Notes: a model not told the origin generated them from the letters alone. Positions 27,119-38,812 are shown, numbered from the stretch's first letter. The stretch is 64,000 nt of DNA from Metamycoplasma hominis ATCC 23114 (GCF_000085865.1 NC_013511.1:480516-544515); one strand, 5' to 3'. Numbers and translations: made by a program.

Positions 27119-28021
27119 TTAGAATGAAATGAACTTTTTCATTAATCTTAAGACTGTCAATTTAAGCAATGATTCAATCCGAGTTATGCCATCATTACCA
27201 GGCATTTTATTAAATATTATATGTTGCTTCGAAGAAGTAAAATCTATAGGTGAGCTCATAAAAGTGATTTTATTTTTTTGTTCACGTTCGCTCAATATAT
27301 TAAATATGTTTGTAATATACCATTCCGGTTTGACTCCGATTGCAAAGCGATCTATGAATAAATAATCAACAGAAATTAAGTTTTGAACAATTGAATTAAT
27401 TTCTGATGAGTTTTTTAAATTATTAGACATGAATTCAAACAAATTATTGTTGTCAACAAATGCTACGCTTTTGTTTTTCTTAGTACCAAATAAAAATGCT
27501 AAAAATTTTAAAATATTTCTTGCATTAACAAGATTTTGATCAATAAGTAACAATCCCTGATTTGATTTCATCGAAGTAATATCTTTGATTTCATTTTTTA
27601 ATTCAGGTGCAAAATTTTCTAATGATTGGTTTGTATTCAATACTATATATTGAGGTTTCTTTGCTTTTGCATTATTAAAATAATAAATTCATTCATTATC
27701 CATGCTTGTTATATTTGTGAGTCAAAAGTTATTCATTTCTTTTTGCTTTCTAAAAAAACCATCGTTACTTAAATCAATTTGCAAAATTCCATTATCATCA
27801 ACGAAGAGGGTTCATGTTGGAAGTTGTTTATGCATTTCAATATAGCTATAATATTTTTGCAAGTAATTCATTCCTTTTTGGATTTGTTTAGAATTTAAAT
27901 TCAATTTTTCAATAATTGCTTTTACATTTGGATCGGCTAAAATTTTTGTTTTTTCAGCCTCTAAATCAATATTTTTCAAAAGAGAATTTTTAAATAATTC
28001 ATCGAATATTTTGTTTTCCAT
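27119..28021 (-). CDS. dnaI: DnaI-like helicase loader with degenerate P-loop
   Basis: Counterpart of the Bacillus loader that places DnaB helicase on the origin; 300 aa. The N-terminal helicase-interaction region (about 1-100) is present. The AAA+ part starts near residue 150. Where Walker A should stand (family GxxGxGKS/T) the protein reads LLLIDQNLVNARN, with no Gly-Lys-Ser/Thr. Walker B remains recognisable as VDYLFIDRFAIG. ATP hydrolysis is therefore doubtful. It follows the DnaB-family gene by 19 nt, the same pair as dnaB-dnaI in Bacillus, and this synteny carries much of the assignment. Five TGA(Trp) codons. Confidence 0.7.
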
Positions 28022-28040
28022 TTTTTTGCTTTCTTATTTT

Positions 28041-28946
28041 TTAGTTAGTTCAATCATGTTCGTTGGCAAGATCTAAAAAACAATTTAAATCTTCTCTAGT
28101 AACTGATTCATCTTCATTTTTTTTGATATTTTTTAACTCTTTATTTGCATTTTGTTTTATTAAATAAACATTTTCTAATTCTTGATCAATTCTTTCAGCA
28201 TCGTATAGATTTCTATGGCTAAAATCTTCGGCTATTTTTTCAATATATTTGCATACAACTGAATGGTTAATTTTAATTGAATAATAAATGAAGGCATTTA
28301 TTGAAAAATTATTGAATTTCATTCTTTTCAATTTTCTAATCATTTCATTTTGGCTAAAACTTAAATTTGTTTTTGTATATTGACTAATAAATTGTTCGGG
28401 TTCTATCTTATCCTTTAATTCATCTAGGGTAATTGAATTAAAATTTAATTGTTCATTTTTTATATTTAAATCAATTACGTTTTCTAAATTAAATACTTCA
28501 TAAAATTTTTTAGAAACATCATTAATTGTTGTTTTGTCAAATTGATAATTTGCATTTAATTTTAATAATTCTTCATATCTTGATTTAGTAATTAATTTGA
28601 TTAACATATTAGAAATAATTTTATTGTTGCTTATTTCATTTGCATTCAAAGGAGCATTCAAACTAAAAATATAAACACCATCTTTATTTAAATAACTTTT
28701 TAGTAAGCTTAATGCTTCTAGTTTGCTACGACATTCCTCAAATTCTTGTTCATTTAATAATAAAATATCTTTAATTTCAGAAAAATTAAAAAGTTTATTT
28801 TTTGTATAAATATTTTTTAAATTATATAAAAATTGGTATAGAAATATGCTACTATGGCCTAAAATCGGAGCATAAAAAATTACTAGATTTTTAAAATCGT
28901 TTTGTGTAATTTCCCTTTCGCTTTCAATAAAAAAATTTTCAACCAT
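28041..28946 (-). CDS. Primosomal DnaB/DnaD-family replication initiation protein
   Basis: 301 aa protein matching the Bacillus DnaB initiation protein in position (directly before dnaI) and layout: an N-terminal winged-helix-like region (about residues 1-110) and a C-terminal helical DDBH2-type segment (SFSQNEMIRKLKRMKFNNFS and INAFIYYSIK). It should act at primosome assembly with DnaI, not as a helicase. The ATG at 28946 has AAAGGGG upstream. The last residues are W-T-N after a TGA. Confidence 0.75.
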
Positions 28947-29258
28947 ATTTAGCCCCTTTCTAATTAGTCGTGTACAAATATGATAGATTGCTTAGGAAAT
29001 AAAAATTAATTTTTCTTAGGTTTTTTAACAATTTAACTACTTATTAAAAAGTTATTAACAATGCACCGCATGCCTTTTAGCCTTAAAACTAGATACTTTT
29101 TAAACTATTTTTATTTTCTAACAGTAAGAAGGAATTTTTTAATGATTTTTTGGTTAAAAAATGTAATAAAAAATAGAAAAATTTTTTCTTGCAAAATAAC
29201 TTTCACTATGTTTTCTTATAGTTTCGAAAAATGTTTTATTTAATAATATAATTGAAAT
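28947..29258. other. Divergent intergenic region between primosome operon and dnaE
   Basis: 312 nt with no gene I can support. It holds the ribosome site and upstream region of the DnaB/DnaI pair on the left and the dnaE promoter on the right. A 60-codon open frame at 29061-29243 is T-rich, has no ribosome site and matches nothing. No clear repeat or DnaA-box cluster. Confidence 0.6.
29224..29252 (+). promoter_or_regulatory. Promoter of dnaE (leaderless)
   Basis: TCGAAA (29224-29229), 17-nt spacer, TATAAT (29247-29252). The ATG is six bases further on, so transcription should start at or within a base of the start codon. Confidence 0.65.
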
Positions 29259-32249
29259 ATGAAATTAATTAACCTTCACTTAAATACTATATTTTCTTTT
29301 TTAGAAAGTACAATAACCATTAATGATTTTATTCAAGAATTACTAAATAATAATATAGAGTATTTTGGTATTACAGAACATTGCAATTTTTATAGCATGC
29401 CACATTTTTTAAATGAAGCTAGAAAACATGATTTAAAGCCTATTTTTGGTCTTGACGTAAATGTAAAAATAGAAAATAATTTGTATAGATTTATAGTTTA
29501 CTGCCAAAATAAAGAATCTTTTATGAACCTAAAAATGCTTTCTTTAAACTATGGAAAAAAAGGCTATATAGATTTAGCTGAAATTAGAGATTATTCTAAT
29601 TTAATATGAATAGAACATCCAATTTTTGGCTATTATAAAAAAACTAATAATATTTTAGAAATTGAAAACCATTATTTTGCAATAAGCCAATATGATATAG
29701 AAAATAGTGAAATACAAAATATTTTTGATAAGTGTTTATTAATTAATCACAATTCAATATTAAAATATGATGATAATTCAATAATTAAAACAATGTCAAA
29801 TATTTCAAATAATAAAATATTTGAAAGCATTTACGAAGAATTTAAAGTTGATATTGAAACAAAAAATAATTCAAAATTAGAAGAATTAATTGAAAGAACA
29901 AACGATTTTGCTAAAAAACTTTATTTTGAAATTGAAACTAAAGGTTTCAAAATGCCCAAATTCAAAAACGACAAAAATATTGCTTCTAATGAATATTTAA
30001 AATTGTTATTATTTAAATCAATAAGAGAAAAATTTGATAAATATTCATGAACAGATGAATACCAACAAAGGTTTTTAAAAGAACTAAAAGTTATTGAAGA
30101 TCTTAATTTTGCTGATTACTTTTTAGTTGTTCAAGATTGAGTTAATTGAGCAAAAAATAACAATATTAAAATAGGACCAGGAAGAGGTTCAGCAGCCGGT
30201 TCATTAATAGGCTATCTATTAAATATAACCGAAGTAGACCCTATTAAATATGATTTGATATTTGAAAGGTTCCTAAATTCTAATAGAGTTACTATGCCTG
30301 ACATTGATATTGATGTTCAAGATAATAAAAGAAATGATGTTATTGAATATTTATTAAAAAAATATGGGCATGAATTTGTGGCAAATATTGTTACTTTTTC
30401 TTCGCTAGGTAAAAAATCAGCGATTAGAGATATTTTAAGAATAAACAATATTGCCCCAACATTAATTAATGAAATATCAAAAAATATTGAAAATGATGAA
30501 CAAGACCTATTAGTTGAATACAATGAAAATAGAAATTTACAATTATCATTAGCAAAATTAAATCCTAATGATGAATCATTTAGCATAAGAATATTAAACC
30601 AAGCAGCAAGGATATCAGGATTTTATAGACAAATTGGCACACATGCTGCCGGATTAGTAATTAGCGACCAACCCGTCATCTCAATAGCACCAGTTCAATA
30701 TAATTCTGAAAATTTTCTTCAAACTCAAATAAGTATGGAATATTTAGAAGATTTTGGGTTAGTTAAAATGGACATACTTGGTTTGAAGACATTGACGACT
30801 ATTTCAAATATAGTTGATCTAATTTATCAAAATCAAAATCTTAAAATTAACTTAAAAGATATAGACTTAACCGATCAAAAAACATTAGAATTATTGAGCT
30901 CTGGCCACACAAGAGGCGTTTTCCAAGTTGAAAGTCCAATCATGATAAAAGCCTTAAGACAGGTAAAGGTAAATAATTTTGAAGATATTGTTGCAATAAT
31001 TTCATTAAATAGACCAGGTCCAATTAAAAACGTTTCGGTTTATGCAAAAAGAAAATTTGGACTAGAGCCGATACCAAAAATAAATAATGAATATGATAAA
31101 ATCCTTGATTCTACTTATGGAATCATTGTATATCAAGAACAAATTATGAAAATTGCTCAAGTTGTTGCTAAAATGACATTCATTGAAGCCGACAATCTAA
31201 GAAGGATTATTTCTAAGAAAAAAGTAAATGAAATGGAAGATATTAAATCTATTTTTATTGAAAGGGCAATGAAGAATGGCTATGAAAAATCTTTGGCCAC
31301 GAATATCTTTAACAGCATAGAAAAATTTGCATCATATGGATTCAATAGATCTCATGCGGTTTCATATTCAATTATAACTTTTCAAATGGCCTTTTTAAAA
31401 GCTCATTACCCCTTAGAATTTTATACGTCATGTATAAGCTCGGCACACGGCTCCCAAGATACAATTGCAAAGTTCGTTAACGAGGCAAGTGAGTGTGGGG
31501 TAGAAATAGTTTCTCCTGACATTAACCTTTCTGAATCAGAGGCTATAATTAAAAATAGAAAAATTATATTGCCACTTACACTAATTAAAGGCCTTGGGCC
31601 TGAAATTGCTAATTCAATTGTTGAAAATAGATCAAAATATGGCCCATATAAAAATTTTTTAGATTTCTTATTAAAAATTTCTAGTTCTCAATCAATTGGC
31701 AAAAGTACAATTGAATTACTAATAAAGGCAAACACTCTTAGATCATTTAATTATAATCAAAACACCTTATTGAATGAGATTCAAAAAAACAATACTGATA
31801 CAATGTTATTTATAAAAATGTTTAAGAATAACATTGAAGGTGTTAGCCCTAATATAATAGACTCTTATAAACCAAGTGAAATCCTTAATCAAGATATCAT
31901 GTTTGAAAAGAAAAACGAAATTGAATTATTAGGTCAAGTTTATAATTTTAATTCAAGCGCAAGCAATGGAATGCCTGGACAAACTAGTTTTATAGACATG
32001 CACGTTGGAAATGAATATTTAGCAATCGTTAACTGTACAAACGTAAAGCAAAAAATTTCCAAAAAAGGTAATAACTATTTTGAATTAGATTTAGAAGCAA
32101 ACATGCAAAAAATAAGAGCGTTTTATTTTACATCAAATCAAGAAATACTAAATATTAAGGGAAAAACTATCAAAGTAACTCTAGAAAAAAGAAATGAAAA
32201 TATTTTTTATTTGCGTTCAATAAAGGAAGTTTTAAATGAAGAAAGATAA
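29259..32249 (+). CDS. dnaE: DNA polymerase III subunit alpha, DnaE type
   Basis: C-family DNA polymerase, 996 aa, on the short side for DnaE. The PHP domain (residues 1-about 200) is partly degenerate: NLHLNTIFSF replaces the HxHSxYS motif and ITEHCNF replaces TDH. The polymerase core has GPGRGSAAGS and the catalytic PDIDIDVQD, then HAAGLVIS and the FNRSHAVSYS fingers region. A C-terminal HhH and OB-fold segment ends the protein. Mycoplasmas usually pair it with PolC, which is not in this window. No ribosome-binding site. It overlaps the exonuclease gene by 14 nt. TGA(Trp) occurs at several sites between 29610 and 30150. Confidence 0.95.
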
Positions 32250-33129
32250 TGAACAACTGTTGATTATAGATGGTACATTTTTAGCATACAGATCTTATTA
32301 TGCAACATCTTATAACGCAACTCAAATTTTAACCACATCTGAAGGTTTTGAAACTAATGCGATAGTAGCTTTCTTTAAAACACTTTTTCTATTATTAAAG
32401 AAATTAAATCCTAAATATATTTATATAGCCTTTGATTCACATGTTAAAACGTTTAGGCATGAATTATTTCCTTCTTATAAAGATGGTAGAAAAAAAGCAC
32501 CAGAAAGTTTTTATCTACAACTTGATTTAATTCAAGAAATATTAACAAATATTAATATTCAAAACCAATATTATAATGGCTTTGAGGCTGATGATATAAT
32601 TGCAAAAGTTAAAAATAAATTTAATTTGAATACAATCATTTTTTCGGGAGATCAAGATTTAAATCAATTAATAGATGAACAAACAGCAATCATTAAAAAA
32701 GATAAAACTGGTTCTTTCTTTTTTCTTAATTCAAAGAATTTTTCAGAATATTATGATTTTTTGCCAAATCAAGTTATTGATTATAAAGCATTAGTCGGTG
32801 ATAACAGTGATAATTTTAAGGGTGTTGTAGGAATTGGACCTAAATCTGCTAAAACTTTATTAGATGATTATAAGACTATTGAAAATATATACAATAATAT
32901 TGAAAAAATAAAACCTTCAATTGCAAAAAAATTAATAGAATATAAAGAAAATACATTTCTCGATAAATATTTAGCAACCTTAAGGATAGACTTTGATTTG
33001 CAACTTCCAGAATTAGAAAATTTAGCAATATCTAATATTGCAATTTCAAACAGTGCAAAACAAATTTTTGGCAAATTTGAACTATATTCTTTGGAAAATT
33101 CTTTGAAGAATTTAATCAATAAAAAATAA
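32236..33129 (+). CDS. Stand-alone 5'-3' exonuclease (PolA N-terminal domain)
   Basis: 297 aa flap/RNA-primer-removing nuclease equal to the N-terminal third of DNA polymerase I, with no polymerase domain, as is usual in mollicutes. Metal ligands lie in LLIIDGTFLAYRS, YIAFDSH, FEADDIIAK, FSGDQDLNQLI and the GDNSDNFKGVVGIGPKSA helix-three-turn-helix. The ribosome site AAGGAAG is inside the dnaE end. Overlap with dnaE suggests coupled expression, consistent with a shared role in lagging-strand repair. Confidence 0.93.
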   Translation: MKKDNEQLLIIDGTFLAYRSYYATSYNATQILTTSEGFETNAIVAFFKTLFLLLKKLNPKYIYIAFDSHVKTFRHELFPSYKDGRKKAPESFYLQLDLIQEILTNINIQNQYYNGFEADDIIAKVKNKFNLNTIIFSGDQDLNQLIDEQTAIIKKDKTGSFFFLNSKNFSEYYDFLPNQVIDYKALVGDNSDNFKGVVGIGPKSAKTLLDDYKTIENIYNNIEKIKPSIAKKLIEYKENTFLDKYLATLRIDFDLQLPELENLAISNIAISNSAKQIFGKFELYSLENSLKNLINKK

Positions 33130-33163
33130 CAAAAGTAGGGTTTTTCCTACTTTTGTTATTTTT
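33122..33163. terminator. Bidirectional terminator, 18-bp stem
   Basis: A perfect 18-bp stem (33122-33139 with 33146-33163) with a 6-nt loop and A/T tails on both sides. It includes the stop codons of both convergent genes. Confidence 0.85.
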
Positions 33164-33962
33164 GAAGTTCTTGCAATGTTTTTGCTACTCCAGATTTTTT
33201 ATATGAATATCCTACATAATCTGCTTTTTGCTTTATGTTCTTTGTAGAATTTTTCATCGCTACAAAGCCACCTAAATATTTTTGAGTAACAACATCATTG
33301 CCCGAATCGCCTAAGTGAACTGCTTCTTTATAATCAATATTTAACAAATCACATACAAATCGATCGCCAATTCCCTTATTAGCATTAATATCGCTAATTT
33401 CAATTGAATATCCTTTTGATACAATATGTGTTGAAATATCATGAAAAGCATTTAATAATTCATCTCTAAGTTTTATTATTCCTTTTTTTGACTTCCCAAA
33501 AGTTAAAATTTTTGTTGTTGCTGGCAATGATTGAATTTCGTCATATGTAACTTTGTTTAGCTTCTTTAATCAGGCTCTAGCAATTCTAAATTTTGTTTTT
33601 GTTCCATATATTGTATCGCCACTATTAAAAATAAAAAACATTTTTTGTGCAATTAAAATTTCAATTATTGATTTCAATGTATCAGGATTAATTTCATGGC
33701 GTTTCAAAACATTATTATTTTTATCTACAATTACTCCACCATTTTGGCAAACAGCAAACGGTGCATTTATTTTATTAGTTAAATCCAAAACAAACTTTGA
33801 ATTTCCTCTACCTGTTGACAAAATAACAGGGATTCCTCTATTGTTGAAGTCCTTAGCAACCTCAACATTTTTTTCGCTTATCATAATTTGTTTTTTGCGA
33901 GGCAAATCTAGATATGTGCCATCCATATCCAAAAAATATGCCTTAGGTTTAAAATTAATCAT
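33156..33962 (-). CDS. HAD-superfamily (Cof-type) phosphatase
   Basis: 268 aa IIB-type HAD hydrolase. Motif I is FLDMDGTYLD at the N-terminus, motif II is STGRG, a conserved Lys lies in the IDINANKGIG-like region (read as ISDINANKGIG), and motif IV is HLGDSGNDV. Such proteins dephosphorylate sugar phosphates or nucleotides, and the substrate cannot be told from sequence. One TGA(Trp) at 33567-33569. It starts 7 nt after the trxA stop and is probably co-transcribed with trxA. Confidence 0.88.
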
Positions 33963-33969
33963 AATTTTC

Positions 33970-34278
33970 CTACTTATTTAAATTGTTTAAAATTTCTTCA
34001 ACTGGCAAGTATCCTACACTTTGAGAAACTAACTTACCGTCTCTATAATAAAATAACGATGGAATATGAGATACATTCATTTCTCTTGCTAAATCAATGA
34101 ATTTATCTACGTCCAAATCAAAAACATTAACATCTGAATTTTCTTCTGCTAATTTTTCTAATTCTGGGCCAATCATTTGGCATGGACCACATCAAACTGC
34201 TCTAAATGCAACAATTGATTTTCCTTCTAAATATTCATTCTTTTTGAATTCTTCAACTAATTCAATAGTTTTATACAT
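33970..34278 (-). CDS. trxA: Thioredoxin
   Basis: 102 aa with the redox site WCGPC, where the Trp is encoded by TGA, and the cis-Pro region SHIPSLFYY. The ATG at 34278 has AAAGGAG upstream. It keeps cytosolic thiols reduced with thioredoxin reductase (not in the window). It lies 13 nt after proS. Confidence 0.95.
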
Positions 34279-34291
34279 AATATTTTCTCCT

Positions 34292-35725
34292 TTAATATGC
34301 TCTTGCAAATAATACAAATCTTTTTGTTTTTCTATTAGTTCAAAAACAAGTATCATTTGAAACTTTTATTGGTTCTTTAAATGGAATACACCTTGTTGAT
34401 GCTCCTGTTTCTTCTTTAATTTTTACTTCATCATCACCATTGCCATCAAATGCAGCATACACTCAGTGACCCGCAGCAATTGCTTCCTTAAATTCTTGAT
34501 AACTATTGACAGTTACAATATTATTTTGTAAGCGTTGTTTAGCACTTTCAAATAAATTGTCTTGTATTTTTTGCAATAAGAGACTAGCAATATTTGCTGC
34601 TTCAGCAATTGTTGAAGTAATTTTTTCTAGATTATCACGTCTAACGAATAATACACTATTATTTTCAATATCCTTTGGACCGATTTCTATTCTCAATGGT
34701 GTACCATGAATTTCTGAATTTGCTGCTTTAAAACCTGGACCTTTGTTTGAAGAATCTATGTTTGCAACAATATTTTTTGCTAATAAAGCATCTTTTAATT
34801 CAAGGGCAAGTTTGTGAACTCGTTCATCCTTTGAATTAAAAATTTCTAATATATCAACTTGAGTTCTTGCTATTTTAGGTGGAATGATTATTCCTCGATC
34901 ATCACCATGAGTCATAATTAGCGCGCCAATTAATCTTGTTGTTGTCCCTCAACTGGTACCATAAGGATTGATTAATTTATTTTCATTGTTTTTAAATGTT
35001 ATATCAAATGCCTTAGTAAAATTTTGTCCTAAATAGTGGCTAGTACCTGATTGAAGTGCCTTTCCGTCCTTCATCATTGATTCTAAGGTGTATGTTATAT
35101 CTGCGCCAGCAAATTTTTCATGATCCGTTTTGCAGCCTTCTACTACTGGAATTGCTAAATTTTCTTCAATAACATCTTTATAAACCTTGTGCATAGTCTT
35201 CGCAAATTCAATGGCCTCTTCACTACTTGAATGAATAGTATGACCTTCTTGTCACAAAAATTCCCTTGTTCTTAAAAATGGATTTGTTGTTTTTTCTCAT
35301 CTTAAAACATTAACTCATTGATTATAAATTATTGGCAAATCATTGTAAGATGAAACTTCATTTTTGAATAAATCAGCAAACAACGTTTCTGAAGTTGGTC
35401 TTATAAAAAACTTTTCTGCCAATTTTTTGCCGCCTACTTCAGTAACAGTTGCAAGTTCAGGGTTAAATCCTTCAACATGATTTTTTTCTTTTTGCAATAA
35501 GCTTTCTGGTATTAAAAGAGGTAAATAAACGTTTTGAACGCCTCTCTTTTTAAATTCAATATCCATTTTTGCTTGAATATTTTCTCAAATAGAATATGCC
35601 AATGGTTTAAAAATAATGCATCCTTTTGTTGCACCATATGCCATTAAATCCCCATTTTGGATAACGTCAGTATATCAACGCGCAAAATCTTCATTTTGTG
35701 GTGTTATTTTATCTAATTTTTTCAT
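34292..35725 (-). CDS. proS: Prolyl-tRNA synthetase (eukaryote/archaea-like type)
   Basis: Class II synthetase for tRNA-Pro, 477 aa. It has the short ProS3 layout without the bacterial editing insertion. Motif 2 is FLRTREFLWQEGH, motif 3 lies in MTHGDDRGIIIPP, and the C-terminal zinc-like domain is typical of the group. Six or more TGA(Trp) codons. The ATG (35725) lacks a ribosome site and lies 7 nt after a TATAAT box, so the message is probably leaderless. It heads proS-trxA-HAD. Confidence 0.94.
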
Positions 35726-35732
35726 GTAATTA

Positions 35733-35738
35733 ATTATA
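35733..35738 (-). promoter_or_regulatory. -10 box of proS (leaderless)
   Basis: TATAAT on the minus strand ends 7 nt before the proS ATG. A weak TTTTAA stands 17 nt upstream. Confidence 0.55.
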
Positions 35739-35757
35739 AATAAAAAAGATAAAATTA

Positions 35758-35774
35758 AAAGCACAATGTGCTTT
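35758..35774 (-). terminator. Weak terminator after deoB
   Basis: AAAGCAC, 3-nt loop, GTGCTTT followed by TTAATTTTAT on the minus strand. Confidence 0.5.
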
Positions 35775-35784
35775 AATTTATTTT

Positions 35785-36981
35785 TTAGATTAATTTATCA
35801 AAAATATCTTCACCTGTTTGAACGGTTGGAACATTGAAATTTCTTGCAACAATATTTCCTGCAGTTCCCAAGCCTTTCAAAGGTTCTTTAAATACACATG
35901 GTGATTTGAATTTCTTTGAAAATATTGTCAATGGCAATGCTTCTCTTGTATGATCAGGGCCTTTTGTTGGGTCATTTCCATGGTCAGAAGTTATAATTAA
36001 CAAGTCATCTGATTTCATTGCGTTTATCAATTTTGTTAATTTAATATCTAGCCTTGAAATATTTTGTGAATATCCTATTGGGTCTTCTCTATGTCCAAAA
36101 TGGCTGTCAAATTGAACAAGATTTACAAATACAAATTGATTTTTGGTGTTTGATGAAGCAATGTCGATTGCAACATCCATATTTTCATCATCAGAAGCTG
36201 GTCCATAAACTTTGTCAATACCAACATGGCTGAAAATATCATTAATTTTACCAACAGCAACTACTTCAACGCCTGCTTTTTGTAAATCTTCTAGAATAAT
36301 ATGTCCTGTTGGTTTATTAGCAAAATCATGACGATTGAATGTACGGGTGAACTTTCCATTTTCATAAACAAATGGACGTGAAATAACTCTTGCTACATTT
36401 CATTCAGGTCTTGATGAACAAATTGCTCTTGCTCTCTTTGCATATTCAGTTAGTTTTTCAACACCCAATGTTTTTTCATCCCCAATAATTTGCAATGTCG
36501 AATCAGGAGAAGTGTAAATTATCATATCTCCTTTTTCAATGTGTTGCAAACCTAATTCGGCCAATATAACTGTACCTGATGCATTTCTATTTCCAATAAT
36601 TTTTCTATTATCAAACGCTTTTGATAATTCTGCGACTAAATCAGCAGGGAAACCTTTTTCAATGAATTGTGGGTTTGGAACTTTTGTATAAATTCCCATC
36701 ATTTCTCAATGTCCTGTCAATGTATCTTTTCCATTTGACATTTCATAAATTTTTCCCATATATGCCAATGGTTTTTTATTTCTTGGCACATGTTTTGAAG
36801 TTTCTGCTATTTCAGTAATTCCTAATTTTGTTCATGTAGGAATTTCTAGTGGCAATGCTTCTGATGCATGCAACATGCTATTTGCACCTTCATCATGAAA
36901 TTCAGCTTGGCGTGGTTCATATCCAATGCCAAGACCATCTGTAACTATAAAAAATATTCTATTAAATTTTTGTTCTTGCAT
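35785..36981 (-). CDS. deoB: Phosphopentomutase
   Basis: Interconverts ribose-1-P/ribose-5-P and the deoxy forms in nucleoside salvage; 398 aa. Alkaline-phosphatase-fold metal motifs: VTDGLGIGY at the N-terminus, NGKDTLTGHWE, and the C-terminal DSHFGHRED, TSDHGNDPT and DHTREALPL. TGA(Trp) sites at about 36178 and 36703. No strong ribosome site (AAAAAGGAGT lies about 10 nt upstream of the ATG at 36981 and could serve). Confidence 0.95.
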
Positions 36982-37135
36982 AATTAGTACTCCTTTTTAG
37001 CAATAACAACAATAATTTGAATCTCATACTTATTTTTTAAATTGATTTTAATTTTAAATAAAAATAATTAATGTTTTAATAAGTTAGATAAGTAATTTTA
37101 CTATTAATTTACTCACTTATTATTTTATTACAATA

Positions 37136-37291
37136 ATGAATTTAAATTTATTAACTTTCAATGCATTAATAGACTTTATATTGCCTGGCGGGCTTTCTAT
37201 TGATTTTTTTGGCCTCCTGTGTGATAAAATTAATATGTTAGATTTATATATTTATTTAACAAAAGAGGTAATATGAAATTTAATGAACTAA
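37136..37291 (+). CDS. Possible 51-aa hydrophobic ORF before pyk
   Basis: An open frame using TGA as Trp starts at 37136 and overlaps the first 19 nt of pyk in another frame. It would encode a hydrophobic peptide with segments LIDFILPGGLSIDFFGLL and LYIYL. No ribosome site is visible, and the likely pyk promoter (37200-37230) lies inside it. It is noted because its middle is oddly GC-rich for an intergenic region. It may well not be a gene. Confidence 0.2.
37200..37230 (+). promoter_or_regulatory. Probable pyk promoter
   Basis: Extended -10 TGATAAAAT (37222-37230) with a TTGATT 19 nt upstream (37200-37205). It predicts a leader of about 36 nt. Confidence 0.45.
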
Positions 37292-38694
37292 GAACTAAAA
37301 TTGTTGCAACAATTGGCCCTTCTTCAGATAATTATGACACAATGAAGAGTTTAATTGAAGCTGGAGTTACTACAATTAGAGCCAATTTTTCACATGGCGG
37401 TCCTGAAACTCATGTTAATAAATTTGAAATAGCAAGACAAATTTCAAAAGAACTAAACGTTCCAATCTCATTAATGCTTGACACAAAAGGCCCTGAAATT
37501 AGAGTTGGAAAAATGGAAAATGATGGAGTTACAATCCCTGCAAATCATATTCTAAAAATTAAAACAGATGAAAATTCATACAAGAATTTTTTAGGCACCC
37601 AAGATCAAATTACTGTTTCATATAGAATGGACAACGATCTTAAAATAGGGGATAAAGTTTTAATTGATGATGGAAAATTAGTTACAACTGTAAAGGATAT
37701 TAAAAAATTTGAAATTATTGTTGAAACAGTTAATGAACATTTCTTAAAAACTAATAAAAGAATTAACATTCCTGGTGTTAACTTCTCACTTCCTTTTTTA
37801 AGTCAAAAGGATATTGACGATATTATATGGGGTGCAAAATACAAAGTTGATTATATTGCAGCATCATTTGTAAATTCTGCTAAAAATGTAAAAGAAATTA
37901 GAGACATATTAAACGCAAATGGTGGAGAAAATATTCAAATCATTTCAAAAATTGAATCTAAGATGGCAATCAATAACATTGATGAAATAATTGAAGCTTC
38001 AGACGGAATTATGGTTGCAAGGGGAGACCTTGGACTTGAAATTCCTTACTATGATGTTCCTTACTACGAAAAGAAAATAATTCGTAAATGTAGATTAGTT
38101 GGCAAGGAAGTAATAGTTGCAACTCAAATGCTAGATTCAATGGAAAACAACCCTATTCCAACAAGAGCGGAAGTTACTGACGTTTATTATGCAGTTGAAT
38201 TAGGTGCAGACTCAACAATGTTATCTGGAGAATCTGCAAGTGGTAAATACCCTGTTGAAGCAGTTAAAGTTATGTCTAAAATTGCAAAAAGAGCAGAAAA
38301 AGAATATTACAATGAATTATTCTATGGCAAACAAATAGAAAAAGTAGCAAATCATCCTACTTCAAGAATGCTAATTGCTTATGAAGTTGCCAAAATCCTT
38401 CAAAGCGGTGAATACAAATTTGCCATTATATTAAGTCACACCGGAAAACTATTAAAAGAAGTTGCTAAGTATAGACCAAATGCATTTATTGTTGGAGTTG
38501 TTAGCGACAATAGATTGGTTTGAAGCTTTGGAATTACTGCTGGTGTATTCTGTGAAAAACATTCAGAAGCAGTAAGAGCATTAATCAAAAACAATCACAA
38601 TGCTGCTTATAAAATTTTAGGCGAATATGGTGCTAAAAAAGGCGACAAATATATTGTAGTGGATAGTTTAAATATCACAACCCATGAATACTAA
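37273..38694 (+). CDS. pyk: Pyruvate kinase
   Basis: Converts PEP and ADP to pyruvate and ATP; 473 aa. Signatures: KIVATIGPSS at the start, NFSHG, MLDTKGPEIR, ISKIES (catalytic Lys), MVARGDLGLEIP and TQMLDSMENNPIPTRAEVTDV. One TGA(Trp) at 38521. AGAGG precedes the ATG. It has its own promoter and terminator, so it is a single-gene unit. Even arginine-dependent mycoplasmas keep this ATP-yielding step. Confidence 0.97.
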
Positions 38695-38719
38695 TAAAAA
38701 TTATTAATTTCAAAACAAA

Positions 38720-38750
38720 AAAAATTAGGCTTCAACTAGGCCTAATTTTT
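38720..38750 (+). terminator. Terminator after pyk
   Basis: AAAAATTAGG, 11-nt loop, CCTAATTTTT. Confidence 0.8.
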
Positions 38751-38812
38751 TAGTTATATTGCTTTGAAGATTTTAAAAAAATCCTTGATGTTATTTGATA
38801 TAGAAATAAATA

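Noticed and set aside
29050-29058. TTATTAACA resembling a DnaA box
   Set aside because: It is a single 7-of-9 match in AT-rich DNA with no cluster and no dnaA gene nearby.
29061-29243. A 60-codon plus-strand frame before dnaE
   Set aside because: No ribosome site, very T-rich, no family features; it lies in a divergent promoter region.
33553-33981. A 142-codon plus-strand frame opposite the HAD phosphatase
   Set aside because: It is antisense to conserved HAD motifs and has no ribosome site.
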